Positions 43,266 through 53,885 are shown, counted from the first letter of the stretch. The stretch: DNA of 64,000 nucleotides from Pycnopodia helianthoides (GCA_032158295.1 CM063246.1:4435371-4499370), one strand, 5' to 3'. Numbers and translations are program-made. The notes: generated from the letters alone by a model not told the origin.

Positions 43266-43412
43266 GGGGTTCAACAAGAAAAAAATTGACTAGATCGGAA
43301 CTTCAACCTGTGACCTCCGGAATAGCGTGCTGGCATTCTACCAACTGAGCCATCTAGCCCTAATGTTGGCAGTCTCCCTATTTTGTCAATATCTTTGTTC
43401 GGGGATGCATTT
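43266..43412 (-). mobile_element. Solo minus-strand copy of family T1
   Basis: Short tail (reverse complement TTCTTGTTGAACCCCAAATT), tRNA-like body 43288-43359, then the leader (TAATGTTGGCAGTCTCCCTA..TTGTTCGGGGATGC), which is truncated. No second arm is present. The tail ends at the same place as in the left arms of the 1.43 and 17.7 kb copies. Confidence 0.8.
43288..43359 (-). tRNA. tRNA-like gene, family T1, mildly diverged
   Basis: Seventy-two nucleotides from GGCTAGA to TCTAGTC keep the acceptor, D-stem and A-box (TGGCTCAGTTGG). The B-box is altered to GGTTGAAGTTC, and the anticodon loop differs (CACGCTATT), so transcription is less likely than in the array copies. Confidence 0.5.
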
Positions 43413-44499
43413 ATTTTTTAAATACCACATGCAAAGATCGGTGATGATTTACCCAATACTTAGAGAGGTAAAGGCCAGTTCAGGTATCCAGGAGGAATAA
43501 AACTCTGTAAAAATCATTTTGGAGGATGGTTGATTGTTTTACCCCTCCATGGTTTTACCTACTACTTGTTTTTGTTTTTGTTTTTAAGCCAATATAGAAG
43601 AAAACAAGGGAAAGTGGCTTCAGATAAAACTATGGTGTTCAGAAAAGTTCCCCCAAGTTCAATGCTTCAAAATCAACCACCGAATAAAAGTTTATCAAAT
43701 TAGGTGGTCATGTGTAATGAAAAAAAACTGCATTTTGAAGTATTTCAATTGCCAGGGATTTTAAGTCAAATTTTCTCAAAAAAAAAACCCCAACCACTAT
43801 GTTTTCAAATTATCACCAATTGTGCATCATGCTTTTAGGAAAGAAAATGCACTGCCAGATAAACAAAATTTAAATAAAAATCCAAAGGAAAGGACAAAAC
43901 AACACTATGATCACTGAAATATAAATATTATATATTCCTGATGGCTAACTAACAACAGCCCCCTCTATTGAGCAGTCACGAGTAGATCATTGTGTGAGAT
44001 GTAGGCTAAGCTCCACATAAGCAGCCGGCATAACCTACAAAAGTAGCCTGGACAGAACAAACCACATGAGGGCGGCAGTCAAAAAGGAGAGTTTCTTTAT
44101 AAAAATTATGTACAAATATTCCTGTGTGGAAACAAGATAAAACACTTGTAAAACCATAATCCGGTTCCCACGTGGATAAGCTTTTTGTAGTCGTTTTCGT
44201 TTGTTTCTGCAACAAAATGTTTCATGTAAAATGTGCTTTTTGGATCTCGCCTTCAGTCTTTATGTTACACACAAACAAATGAGGAATACAAATAAATCAC
44301 TTTATTGACAAGGAAAACAATTCCAAGCACTTTAACAGATACTGTGAAAAAATGAAACCGTTGTGAGCAACAGCACAACACAGAATAATTCTTTGCAATC
44401 AATATGTCTCCAAATATTAAGCATTTTGTTACGGTCTGGTCAACTGACAGATGGATCACTGTTTTATAAAAATGTAGAGGAACCATTTGACCTACTACA
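43413..44499. other. Non-coding stretch, nothing recognised
   Basis: AT-rich and A-run-rich; no paired repeats or exons. Confidence 0.4.
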
Positions 44500-44890
44500 T
44501 GTATAGTGTCAAATATTCAAATTGAGTCTATCTACGGCTACGGCTAAGTCTACTGCTGGATCGTCACGTCACAATACCTTGAAGTACGTCCTTAGCGTAG
44601 CCGTAGCCAAAGCCGCCAATTTGGATATGGCCTTAGGCATTGCCCTTATTAAGGGCTTTTGCTGTGGCTATAGCCGGATCGCTGAAAAGGCCTATTCTTC
44701 AGCATTATTGCAACCACCTAAAGCCATAGCTATAGCCAAAGTCATTTAATTCGGACGCAGCCTAAGACTATGGCTGATTGGGGCAGCTTTGTCTACTGCT
44801 GTGGCCATTGGCTATGGATGCAAAGTTGAAGAACTGGTCTTTGGAATGAACTTGCAATAACCACAGCCAAACCCACCAATTGGATGGGAC
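44500..44890. repeat. GGCTACGG foldback repeats, two adjoining copies
   Basis: First copy (to about 44640): TATCTACGGCTACGGCTAAG faces TAGCCGTAGCCAAAGCCGCC..GATATGGCCTTA. Second copy (about 44690-44890): AGGCCTATTC..AAAGCCATAGCTATAGCC faces TTGGCTATGGATGCAAAG..AACCACAGCCAAACCC. Near-identical frames on both strands result from the symmetry and are not genes. Confidence 0.65.
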
Positions 44891-45290
44891 TTTACTTTTG
44901 AACAGGAGTAAAACAAGATGGCTGCCAAATAAAAAAGAATGTCCCATGGTGCGATGGGAGGTGGAGGGCAAGGGCGAGGAGGTAATTCTATACAAAGAGG
45001 AGGATCAGCAAGCCTTGCGCTTAAACTTTTTTGCAAAGTAGTCCACCATGCTAGTAAACTGTGCATTTTACTTTCCACTGGAAGTCTTAGTAGCCCTGAT
45101 TTTTAAACATGTTTTGTCATAAATGTATCTTTCTGATGCAAATGGTAATGATTGCAACCAGTTTATTGGTCAAATAGGTTGCACAGTTTTTAGCAGCCAA
45201 CAGGGCAAGTTGAGCTGTGGTTTTCACTAGCCCATATAGCAGTATTTACTAGACAATGCCGGCGTAGTGTTTAGGGTGCTCCATGATCAG
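44891..45290. other. Non-coding stretch, nothing recognised
   Basis: ACAAGATGGCTGCCA near 44911 is a YY1-like string. No gene. Confidence 0.35.
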
Positions 45291-45538
45291 GGGATCAGGT
45301 TGGCTCAGTGGTTTCCTTTTTCTGCCAACCAACTCAGCGGACCCCGGTTCGAATCTCGACCCGGAGCCTTGCATAGTGGATTCGGGGCTTCAGTCCCTAC
45401 CTGATTGTGTAGGTCCCCCATGTGGGATTTTTTCCTCCCATATCTTAAACTGAGGATTTCTTTAGCATCTCCTCTTCGTCCAGTTATCGACGCTTGCACT
45501 GTCGGATGTGTAACACAATAAACGAAAATTAAAAGGCA
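45291..45538 (+). mobile_element. SINE with tRNA-like head (family T4), beside an exon
   Basis: Head GGTTGGCTCAGTGGTTTCCT with B-box CCGGTTCGAATCTCG, then body CTTCAGTCCCTACCTGATTG..CCCCCATGTGGGATTTTTTC..CTGAGGATTTCTTTAGCATC. It ends about 25 bp from the splice donor of the exon at 45562, inside the intron. Its tail (ATAAACGAAAATTAAAAG) is nearly repeated next to the donor (ATAAACGAAGATTAAACC), perhaps by slippage or priming. Confidence 0.75.
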
Positions 45539-45561
45539 AGATAAACGAAGATTAAACCTAC

Positions 45562-45742
45562 CTGCTGATGCTGGCCGGCTGTTACTGCTACCTGACTTGG
45601 GAGACAAAGATGATTGCACTGAGTCTGGGTTGCCGTGGCAATGCGAGGATGCAAGCTCCCGTTCACCGTCGCTATCGCTATCGATGACGATGACGGACTC
45701 GTTACGCCCGTCTCCATTCTTCCTATCACTGCTTATGGGTTG
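45562..45742 (-). CDS. Internal coding exon with SUMO-interaction-like motif, gene unidentified
   Basis: On the minus strand an acceptor (TTCCTTTCGTTGCAG) precedes, and a donor (CAG|GTAGGTTT) follows, a 181-base segment open in one frame (phase 0 in, phase 1 out; 60 residues). The peptide is hydrophilic and serine-rich. It starts QPISSDRKNGDGRNES, then VIVIDSDSDGE, a hydrophobic core followed by acidic/serine residues typical of SUMO-interacting motifs and casein-kinase-2 sites. It ends in SPKSGSSNSRPASA. This suggests a disordered region of a nuclear regulatory protein. Codon use is richer in GC than the flanks. I cannot name the gene; no partner exon is certain in the window. Confidence 0.65.
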
Positions 45743-45769
45743 CTGCAACGAAAGGAATTAAACCTGTTA

Positions 45770-46210
45770 AGTTGTTTGCTAATTTCAGATTAAAGACGGA
45801 GTTGGTAATCATCGAGGATGGTCTTGGGGGGGGTGGAAAAGTTGAGGAGTTTCAGATTGAAGATAAAGAAATGTGAACATGATAATTCGATTGCATGGCA
45901 AATTTTGTTCATGTTTGGTACTTGTCTACTTGAATTTGATCACTTCACTGCCCAGAGCTTTATGTCACCTCTGATGAGCTAATGAATGGATTTAAATGCT
46001 CATCCAGGACCGCATGAGTGGAATGAGGAGAGGTCTTTGAGTGTGTTGACGATCTCTGCTCTGATACATCCCACTAATGCACCGCCCCAATTGTCAGTAC
46101 TTCATTAGGCATCAGGCCTGGAATTACACACGAAGGCCACGGAGGCCGTCCATTGTGGGCTCTTGGTGGAGAATGGTTTGGCCGTGATGATCTCAGTGGA
46201 CACTCAGATG
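45770..46210. other. Non-repetitive island next to the exon, possible intronic regulatory element
   Basis: It includes CCACTAATGCACCGCCCCAATTG-type mixed sequence and GAAGGCCACGGAGGCCGTCC, unique within the window. Conserved-looking but unproven. Confidence 0.3.
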
Positions 46211-46214
46211 ACCA

Positions 46215-46540
46215 CATTTAAGACAAACCGGTGCATCTAAGACAAACCGGTGCATCTAAAGACAAACCGGCGCATCTAAGACAAACCGACGCATCTAAGA
46301 CAAACCATTGCATCTAAGACAAACCAGCACATCTAAGACAAACCGGCGCATCTAAGACAAACCGGCGCATCTAAGACAAACCGGCGCATCTAAGACAAAC
46401 CGACGCATCTAAGACAAACCAACGCATCTAAGACAAACCAGCACATCTAAGACAAACCGGCACATCTAAGACAAACCATTGCATCAAAGACAAACCAGGG
46501 TATCTAAGAAAACTGGGGCATCTAAGACAAACCAGGGAAT
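46215..46540 (+). repeat. Minisatellite, 19-bp unit, about 17 copies
   Basis: Unit ACAAACCGGCGCATCTAAG with variant centres. The order of variants (GGC, GAC, ATT, AGC, GGC then GGC, GAC, AAC, AGC, GGC) nearly repeats, suggesting growth by multi-unit duplication. The ends are degenerate (AAACTGGGGCATC). Lies in the intron upstream of the 45.6 kb exon if that gene extends here. Confidence 0.9.
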
Positions 46541-47622
46541 GAAAATATCCAGGCATAACCCTAACCTTTCTGAAGCCATAAACACATCAAAACAATGTCA
46601 CACTTCTACTAGCACTGTGGTACCCAAACAAATGTTGACCAAGTTATAATGGCAGAAGTATAGTGACCCAGACTTTAAAGCCATTAGAAAGTGTGCTACA
46701 ACAAAAAGACCAGACCATTGACCCAATTAACCTGACATCATCACCACAACAAAAATCTTGGTTGCGTCAGATTAAGTCATTTTCCCTACATGCTACTTTG
46801 AAATGAACATATTAAACTTTGACCCCTAAAATGGCAGACCATGGGCAGACAGTAGAATCTGAGGTCAATGTGAGGTCAATGCAAGGGATCCGTAAGCTCT
46901 AAGCCTTTAGCTTTGGCTACGGCTTATACACTTAAGCACTGCGGCTGTAGCTGCAGTCATAATCCTGACCGCGACAGTTATTCAATGTAGATTCCTAGCC
47001 TCACAGTACGGATGCAATGAAGCCGAATACACAATAGATTTCACGCGGCACGGATGGAGCAACCATCATGTGATCAATATCTAGGAATTGCTGTGAGAGG
47101 CATTAACGGATAAGCCACCCTTCAATCGCTAAACACAATACAGATCATACGTCATGAAATCAAGACTTGTGGTCTATTTTGTCACGGTCAAGGGCCCCAA
47201 CCAATCTCCATCAACCAATAACGGTATCTGATCAAGAAAAACCCCAGTCTCTTATAGGAAAACTAAAAATCATCTGCCATCAGATTGATGGGTTGCTATG
47301 GCAATGCCACTTGAGACATTAAATATTCATTGATTTTGTTAACAGTACAAATGACAATTAGTGTGCAAGAGGCATGGTGTATTTGTTCAGAGCGAATGGT
47401 CAATGTCGGATTTAGATTGCTAAATTAGAACTTAAAGCTCACTTCATGATGGAACAGGCAACTTGTCAATCTCCAGAGATAAACTTATCACACTGAATTA
47501 ATGTTTTATTTAATTCATATAAAAAAAAACATGGGGTAATTTAAAACTACGGATTTGAGTAAGTGATGTTTGAAGCGAAGAAAAACTATTGTATTTAGTA
47601 AAATTGCGGGTACAACCATGTA
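46541..47622. other. Non-coding stretch with a conserved-looking core
   Basis: A short GGCTACGG-family trace is at 46905-46960 (TTTGGCTACGGCTTATACAC). The segment 47045-47460 is non-repetitive and GC-balanced and looks like a constrained element by composition only. Confidence 0.3.
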
Positions 47623-47804
47623 TGTATAAAACTTTTTGGGGAGGAGTGTTGGTTCTGAGAGAAACCGGTGTGGTCTCAACATTTTAAACAGTACACTCTG
47701 CTCGTCTTCAGGAGACCAAGGAGCAGAGTATACTGTTTAAACCATCGAGACCACACCAGCTCTTCTCAAGACCTGAATACTTCTCCCAAAAGAGTTTTAT
47801 ACAC
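47623..47804. repeat. Long imperfect palindrome, arms about 85 bp
   Basis: TGTATAAAACTTTTTGGGGA at the left faces (reverse complement) TGTATAAAACTCTTTTGGGA at the right. GGTGTGGTCTC and TTTAAACAGTACACTCTGCTC also match across a loop of about 12 bases near 47705-47717. It could be a foldback MITE or snap-back copy; no flanking duplication was found. Confidence 0.8.
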
Positions 47805-47924
47805 AAGTTTACTAGTTACAGTTTTTCTTAGGGATTTGAATATAAAATTTAAAAGAAAAACAGCTGTTTGAGCTGTAGGTAGTTTCTGAAAGTGGAAAAG
47901 GTAGACATGTACATTAGGACACAA

Positions 47925-48072
47925 CAAAATTATGCTTAACAAAATAAGGTTACCAGCCAAAATACCATTTCACATGTATTATCTGTGACTGGTACTCTGT
48001 TAATTTTTTGTTTAACAGTAAATTGTTAAGCACTATTTGCTGCTTAAGGAGCTCTATGAATTTGGGCCCAGG
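47925..48072. repeat. Palindromic GCTTAAGCAG repeat copy
   Basis: AAGGTTACCAGCCAAAATAC..CACATGTATTATCTGTGACT..TGCTTAAGGAGCTCTATGAA and TTGGGCCC end. Confidence 0.7.
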
Positions 48073-48106
48073 TGGTCAGGTGACTGGTCAGGTGACTGGT
48101 CAGGTG
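48072..48106 (+). repeat. 12-bp tandem repeat, three copies
   Basis: GGTCAGGTGACT repeated; each unit contains a CAGGTG E-box, probably incidental. Confidence 0.85.
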
Positions 48107-48109
48107 AAC

Positions 48110-48460
48110 ATTATTAGTTATCACACAAGCGCGAGTGGAATACAGAACAATATAGCACTTCTGCATCCCACGTCCAACGAGGCCGGTGGCCAAGTTGAAT
48201 ATGGGACACAGACGCGCTATATTTTCTGTATTCCACGAGCGAGTCTGCAAAGCAAACTTGATGCACAGACGAACACAATACATGGTGTTGGAACAGCTGT
48301 GCGTTTTGTGTACACATTAGCTTACAATAGCGCAACATACGGAGTTAGAACGGCGCAGTTCGCAGGGTGTGATATGGGCCATAGTGATCAGGTTTATATC
48401 ACACCTCTTGTTGCTAGGGGTCGACCAATCAGAATCGAGGATTCAAGTTTGCTTGAAGAT
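48110..48460. repeat. Element-like segment with internal hairpin and a 166-codon frame
   Basis: CGCGAGTGGAATACAGAACA at 48129 faces (inverted) a GTGGAATACAGAAAATATAG stretch at 48212-48243 around a 55-base loop. The frame (48008-48508) begins in the neighbouring repeat, crosses this hairpin, and has no recognisable domain, so I do not call a gene. TATCACAC appears near both outer ends. Confidence 0.4.
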
Positions 48461-48610
48461 AAATTTTCTTATAAGAAGGAAGATCGTAAGTTTAATGATT
48501 ACTTTTAGTTGTATTTAAAAAACTTTTTATTTACAAACTTTTAAAAAATATGTAAATTTCCGTTTATTTTCGTTTTGCTGTTATTTTTGTTTGATAGTGG
48601 AATCCAGTTC

Positions 48611-48778
48611 ATAGGCCCTTTTCAAATTCACGGCTTCGGCTTCAAAATCGGCTCAGGCTAGCTAGGCTCCCTCAATTATTTTAACTTACGCACGCTTAGC
48701 GGTCAGGGCTTCAGACAAGAAAACTGAGCTTGAAGCCCAATCCAGAGCCAAAGCCGTGGATTCGAAAAGGGCCATAAA
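48611..48778. mobile_element. MITE with GGCCCTTTTC terminal inverted repeats
   Basis: Left end GGCCCTTTTCAAATTCACGG and right end reverse complement GGCCCTTTTCGAATCCACGG match over about 30 bp, and ATA stands on each side as a 3-bp target duplication. CGGCTTCGGCTTC/AAAGCCGTGG follow. About 165 bp, no coding capacity. A 3-bp duplication fits a PIF/Harbinger-like source. Confidence 0.8.
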
Positions 48779-49821
48779 AAGAACACACACAAAAATGGCT
48801 GATGCAAACTGGTTAATAACCAAAATGACCTGTGATATAAATGCACAATAAATTGATAATGGCTTCACGGTTGGACCTATCTAAAGAGACTGAACGAGAA
48901 AGACTCTGTTAAGGCCATTACCAAGTTTCCAAATTAATAAGCTTTCAGGAGAATGTAAATCCTTTTTATTTTATTTTTTCTATCCTTACCAATCATAAAA
49001 TCTACCTTTAAATCAATATTCCACTGGCATTGTGTCCCCTATAAATTGTAGTTAATCATCCTCAGATGAATATGGGTCACGCAAGGGCAGCAAACACATT
49101 GCCAAAGATGATGTAAAAGACTCGAACATTAGATGACCCCATTTTGACAATTTGCATTGTTCCTTATCCTCAATTTGATTCTGATTGTTCGAGTATCGGA
49201 GAGAATCTCAGGGGCACGTTTTGACGGCCCTAAGCCAAGGAGACATACTTGAGCTTCAGGCACAGTGGTTAGACGTTTATGCGAGCTCAATCATACTGCG
49301 ATGATGTACACGCAGTTGTTCTGTTCAAATTGCAACTGAGTGTTGTGTTGGATGATTTCAAAGCGGCGGATTACAAAGTAGCCCAAATTTCCCTTGGAAT
49401 TTGCTCAAATTGCCACTTACAATCAAGTTTAGTTTCTTTTGGGGGTTTTTGTTCAAGTGTTAAAATAAAAAATTAATTTTCTTGGAAACAGATAATAAAC
49501 AGTATATTTTGAGAATATTTCAAGAATATAATTTGTTAAAAACGTATCCTTGATATGAATGTCCCCTCAAAAGAACAATTATAAATGACAAAATAAAGAC
49601 AATACAATTGTAATTCTTAAAAAAAAGATTAACTAGAGACAAAATAATCAACAACATAAATTATTTTCCACATACACAACATGACTATCCACATAACATG
49701 ATAAATTATACAGTGCAATACATTTACTCTTCACTCCCCACATCTGAATGTTGAATGTAAACAGCCCCCTCTGTTGAGCAAAAATAGCCAGCCTTCATCT
49801 GGACTATTTTTCATGAGGTAA
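48779..49821. other. Non-coding stretch, nothing recognised
   Basis: Mixed composition; no paired repeats or exons. Confidence 0.35.
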
Positions 49822-50030
49822 GGCCGTGTCCGTGTAGTTACGGCTACGGCTATGGAAGTACATCCTTAGCAACACCCTTAGCAACAGTCGTAACCGTATC
49901 CGTAGCCGCCAATTCGGATACGGCCTTAGACTGTGGCTAGCTACAGCTGCGGCTGTTGCTATGGGCATCCAACTTGCTTTAATGCTTGTTTATGTGACAA
50001 TCAAGCCACATCCACTCATTCGAACAAGGC
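49822..50030. repeat. GGCTACGG foldback repeat, well preserved
   Basis: AGGCCGTGTCCGTGTAGTTA..CGGCTACGGCTATGG faces ATCCGTAGCCGCCAATTCGG..ATACGGCCTTA. A second inverted partner follows to about 50030 (AACAAGGCCTAAT). Loop phrases CCTTAGCAACACCCTTAGCA match the 31.0 kb copy. Confidence 0.7.
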
Positions 50031-50107
50031 CTAATTTTTTTCGCTGAAAGAGACAGACAGGACATCATTATATTTATGAAGTACACAATTAAATTCCATC
50101 CTCTAGT

Positions 50108-50501
50108 TTAAAGGAACATTACAGAATTGGTAAGAAAAAAACTTGTAAAATGTACTTTTTGATCACAAATTTACATAAAACTTACACGGTCTAATGATGA
50201 TGAGAGTAGAAAACATCCCTTGAAATATTTCTGTCTGAAATGCCATATTTGATGAGAAATGAATAAACTAATTTTCCGATTGGAGTTTATTGCTCAGTGA
50301 GCGTTTTATTCATTTGTTGAATCTATATGATTTCATGCAAATGTGTAATCGGTTTTTCACTATTTTCTCGTGACCCAGATGGCCGTTCGATCTCAAATTT
50401 CTACAGGTTTGTCAGTTTATGTTTATGGTGGATTACATAAAGTGCTTACACTGCCAGCAACTGTTTTGTTAGCAAAAACCAATTCTGTAATGTTCCTTTA
50501 A
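50108..50501. mobile_element. MITE with TTTAAAGGAACATTACAG ends
   Basis: TTTAAAGGAACATTACAGAA on the left and (reverse complement) TTAAAGGAACATTACAGAAT on the right, both followed by TTGGT. It is the inverted relative of the 29.1 kb copy and similar across its whole 390 bp by eye. Confidence 0.85.
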
Positions 50502-51128
50502 TACAAATCCACCGAACAAAAAAAACTTGTGACAAGTTCACAAATAACACAAAACTATTTACTTTTCACTGCAGCAACCCAATTAAGCGATGATGAGTTT
50601 TGTGGTCTTCAAATGCTGTTTAGCGTTGTTTGATTAGTTTTGATTCTCAAGATTTTTCTATTTTGATACCAGATTTGTGAGAATAAGAAAAAAGATACAA
50701 TTTTTACAAACTTGAGTTTTGGGGTAACATCACTTATTTTCTATTAAAACAATCAAAATAACTAATTAAAATCTAAGATGATGTATCCTATCATCGCTTA
50801 GATAATACATTTTTGGGGTAAATAAGTCACAATATGTGGTGGTAATGAATGAAAAAGTAACAGTCACGTTCAACATCTTCTCCTTGAAACTTTTTATTTT
50901 ATTTTTAAATTGGGTCCAACGGCTAGGCCAGAGCCAGTCATGTTACTTTTGTTTAAATGTCATTTACCTGCAGAACTAATAACAGCTTAGGAGTAAAAAC
51001 ATTACGAGTAAACATTGATCTTTTGACAACACAATTTTTGCTTATGTAGTTTGTACTGTACCCGCAGGAAACTAATTTTTTTATCAAAAACATCTTCCCC
51101 ATAAAGATTGGCCTTGAACAGAAAGTGT
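50502..51128. other. Non-coding stretch, nothing recognised
   Basis: AT-rich; no paired repeats or exons. Confidence 0.35.
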
Positions 51129-51512
51129 TTAAAGGCACAGTACACATTTGGTAATGACTCTGAAAATTAATGGCAATAAAAACTTACTTGGTAAAAAGTA
51201 CAGCAGCCTTGGGTAGTACAATGAATTTTGAGAAACTTTTAACTTTGAAGTACTACGGTTATGGAAAATATATCACTTTTTATTCCCCAAAATTTGAATC
51301 TGACGAAACGCTTCTCAGACTGTGTATTCCTATGGGGAATATTCTTCTTGCGTGGAAATATTCCCTCCGGTTTTTCGGTGATATTTCAAAAAACACAACC
51401 ACCTTTTGAAGTGAAATTTTCACATGTTAGTTTTATTGTATGTACCTACATTTATATAGGATTAACACAATCAGTAGGCTCTAATTACGAAACATGTACT
51501 GTGCCTTTAAAA
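51129..51512. mobile_element. MITE of the TTTAAAGG group
   Basis: TTTAAAGGCACAGTACACAT and (reverse complement) TTTAAAGGCACAGTACATGT are near-perfect terminal repeats. Interior phrases (TCTCAGACTGTGTATTCCTA, AAATTTTCACATGTTAGTTT) match the 25.9 kb copy. Confidence 0.85.
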
Positions 51513-51605
51513 CAGATGATCATATTTAATAGATGTTAATTTTTGCATCGGGATAAAATATAATAATATATGGTTTCTGCACATTACAAAATCCACGGTC
51601 GTATC

Positions 51606-51674
51606 ACTCAGTGGGATTCGAACCCATGACCTTTGCCATGCTAGAGCAGATGTCTTACCACTAGACCACCGAGC
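51606..51674 (-). tRNA. tRNA-like head, family T2, isolated
   Basis: On the minus strand: GCTCGGTGGTCTAGTGGTAA (A-box) and GGGTTCGAATCCC (perfect B-box), with GCTCGGT/ACTGAGT acceptor pairing. The T-stem is short and the anticodon arm does not fold cleanly. The usual T2 body is absent, so this is a head fragment or a tRNA pseudogene. Confidence 0.5.
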
Positions 51675-52385
51675 TAGCTTGGTGGCTAGAGGCAGTTCCA
51701 ATCCTATATCCTACAGATGATCATGTTAGAATAATGTGTGACCATGATGGTCAAACCATCATGGTATAATGAAAATTCCCCTTGACTTTCTCATGCTTGG
51801 CTAATTACAAGTTTGTTTTAAACAACATCTTTGTAAAATTTTCACCCATTTTCATTTTTATTTTTTAAATACTTTTGTTTTAATTATTCAACTTAAAATT
51901 ACACGACTGTAGTTAATTGTCTTTTTAAATGTACCAGTAGGTAGTAGGAAAAAACAACAACAACAAAGGACTAAAAAATCAATAAATACACAGTTTATGA
52001 TGGCATAATGTAATAAACTTATACTGTACCTGCAGGAAAATGATAACGGATTTATACAAAAACTGTGTCCTCATGAATGTTTGCCCTTGAACTCTTAAAA
52101 CACGAACTTTCAAAACAGAAAAACTAGACTTTCTCACACTTGGGTGATTTCAGCGTTATTTGACTCCCCAATTGTTGTATATGATTGAAAAACCCTTTTT
52201 TTCTGCCCAACAAAGAAACTGCTGGAATCTCACATTTGGGATAATGTCAGCACGGAGCCCTGGGGGACCAATAAGCCCCCAAATTTACAAAGGCCATGTT
52301 ACCAAGGCTGTTGCTAAGATAAGCCTATACGATTTAATGCAAGTTGACGTCATGATCGAGCCAATATCGTTGCCATAGACTTCAA
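51675..52385. other. Non-coding stretch, nothing recognised
   Basis: Includes GATGGTCAAACCATC, a small perfect palindrome near 51745-51763. No gene. Confidence 0.35.
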
Positions 52386-52389
52386 TTTG

Positions 52390-52570
52390 GACTCTGCCTA
52401 AGCACAGAAAAAGCTTGCGTAGCGCAAATAGGTTACCAGCCAAAATAAAACTGGTGCACACAAAAAAAGCTGCCTGTGATGACCCGCGTTCTCTACTTCC
52501 TGCTTAGCGATTCAATTAGTTTAAGGAACAGTTTTCTTCTAACCTGCTTTAAGAAATTGGGCCCAGGTTG
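52390..52570. repeat. Palindromic GCTTAAGCAG repeat copy, diverged
   Basis: GCCTAAGCACAGAAAAAGCT..AGGTTACCAGCCAAAATAAA..CTTAAGAAATTGGGCCCAGG-like order. Confidence 0.55.
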
Positions 52571-53329
52571 GGTGTTGAGTGATTTAGACTATAGGTTCGC
52601 TACTTGAACATGTGCATGTAGAGCCTCGACTTCATGCTTCATTTATTGTGTTTATGTATCCGTTTGGATGAAAGTGTCATTACATTACCTTGACGATACA
52701 GAGTTATATAGTGCTTCTTTTCACTGCCGTCCCCAATTCGAGGCTGTACACGCAAATGGCTGACCGTGCAAAGGGGGAATGTCTGTGGCTATTGACTGCT
52801 TGGCAACAATGAACAATTGCAGTGACCCAGCTGAAGCTGTAACCATAGCTGCAGCCATAGCAACAGCCGAAGCTATCAAGTTGTACATAGTTTGACTCTC
52901 AGGGTCAAATATAGTAACATGTAGTTGAGGTCACTGCAGAGTGGATCAAGGCCATGTGTACATACCTGAAGGATGTACTTTACAGCACATAAATCTGATT
53001 TAATGTACCACAGCTGTTGACTCAAGTACATTATGAGATAGTTGAATGGTTATACTTGTACAATTCAAGCGCATCGTGGTTCCAAATGCTAAAGTAATTA
53101 CTTTGATTCAAAGACGCTAGTCTAAACGCTAGCACCCTTTTTTTTCCTCTCTCTCTCTGAAGGGTCGCTGTTCAAACTTTTGGCATTGAGCAAGAGGTCT
53201 TAATATTAATAGCACAGTTCTTATATAGCTCTCTATCACAAGCAAGGGTGTTTAAAGCACTCAATATTGTTTTCTAGTTGAGGTGTGTGAAGCTATGTTC
53301 AAAATATAAGACCCATTAATTCACGTAGC
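52571..53329. other. Non-coding stretch with a GGCTACGG-family trace
   Basis: AGCTGTAACCATAGCTGCAG..CCATAGCAACAGCCGAAGC at 52830-52875 is a family fragment. No exon. Confidence 0.35.
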
Positions 53330-53598
53330 ACCATGTAATGGTTTACAAGGTGCTGTGGCGCAATCTGCAGCCAACCATACCAGAACACACCGGGGGATTA
53401 CGATAAGTGTACTGGCTTCTTTAATGTCCATTACACATTACACTGGACCAATGGCTTTACGTCCCATCTGAACGACGAAGCAACAATGGCTAAGTGTCTT
53501 GAGACCAGAACTTGAACCCACACTCTGCTGGTCAGAAACACCAGAGCAGAGCGTGAGTCCAGTGGGCTTGACCGCTCGGTCACGACACGCCACTCAGA
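53330..53598 (-). mobile_element. SINE with tRNA-Leu/Ser-like head (family T3)
   Basis: On the minus strand: head CGTGACCGAGCGGTCAAGCC with B-box-like GTGGGTTCAAGTTC; body AGACACTTAGCCATTGTTGC..GATGGGACGTAAAGCCATTG; end TTGCGCCACAGCACCTTGTA. This copy is longer at the 3' side than the 12.6 kb one. Close to full length (about 270 bp). Confidence 0.8.
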
Positions 53599-53717
53599 CT
53601 GATAGACTGAAGCAATTAACAGCGTCTTTAAAAAAAGGCGTCTTACAGACACAATCATTTCTAGTAGTGACCAGGCAAGAGAATTACACACAAGTTTTTC
53701 AGTTTCATTGACAGTTT

Positions 53718-53885
53718 GGATAGAGATAGCCCTGTTAGACTGATAGATAAATAAGAGAGGGTAGTGGTAGCACTTTAAGACTAACTAAATACAAAAGATT
53801 GCATGAGTTTTCTTGGAAGTAGTTGTTTTTATTAAAGCTCATGCAGATTTTTGTATTCACTAAGTCTAAAAGTGCAGCCTCTATC
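53718..53885. repeat. Uninterrupted copy of the repeat split at 30.2-30.6 kb
   Basis: It holds CCCTGTTAGACTGATAGATA and GATTGCATGAGTTTTCTTGG. It also has its own inverted half (AAGCTCATGCAGATTTTTGT..TAAAAGTGCAGCCTC), so the family is itself a foldback. Confidence 0.6.

Noticed and set aside
45305..45561. Extension of the minus-strand exon frame downstream of the donor
   Set aside because: The continuation runs into the intronic T4 SINE and loses coding character. The GTAGGT donor at 45561 ends the exon.
48008..48508. 166-codon plus-strand open frame, the longest in the window
   Set aside because: It starts in the GCTTAAGCAG repeat, runs through a 12-bp tandem repeat and an internal hairpin, and shows no domain. 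The opposite strand is also open, as expected of an inverted repeat.
51606..51674. Functional tRNA gene on the minus strand
   Set aside because: The B-box is perfect but the anticodon and T-arms do not fold into a standard cloverleaf, and other copies show it is the head of SINE family T2.
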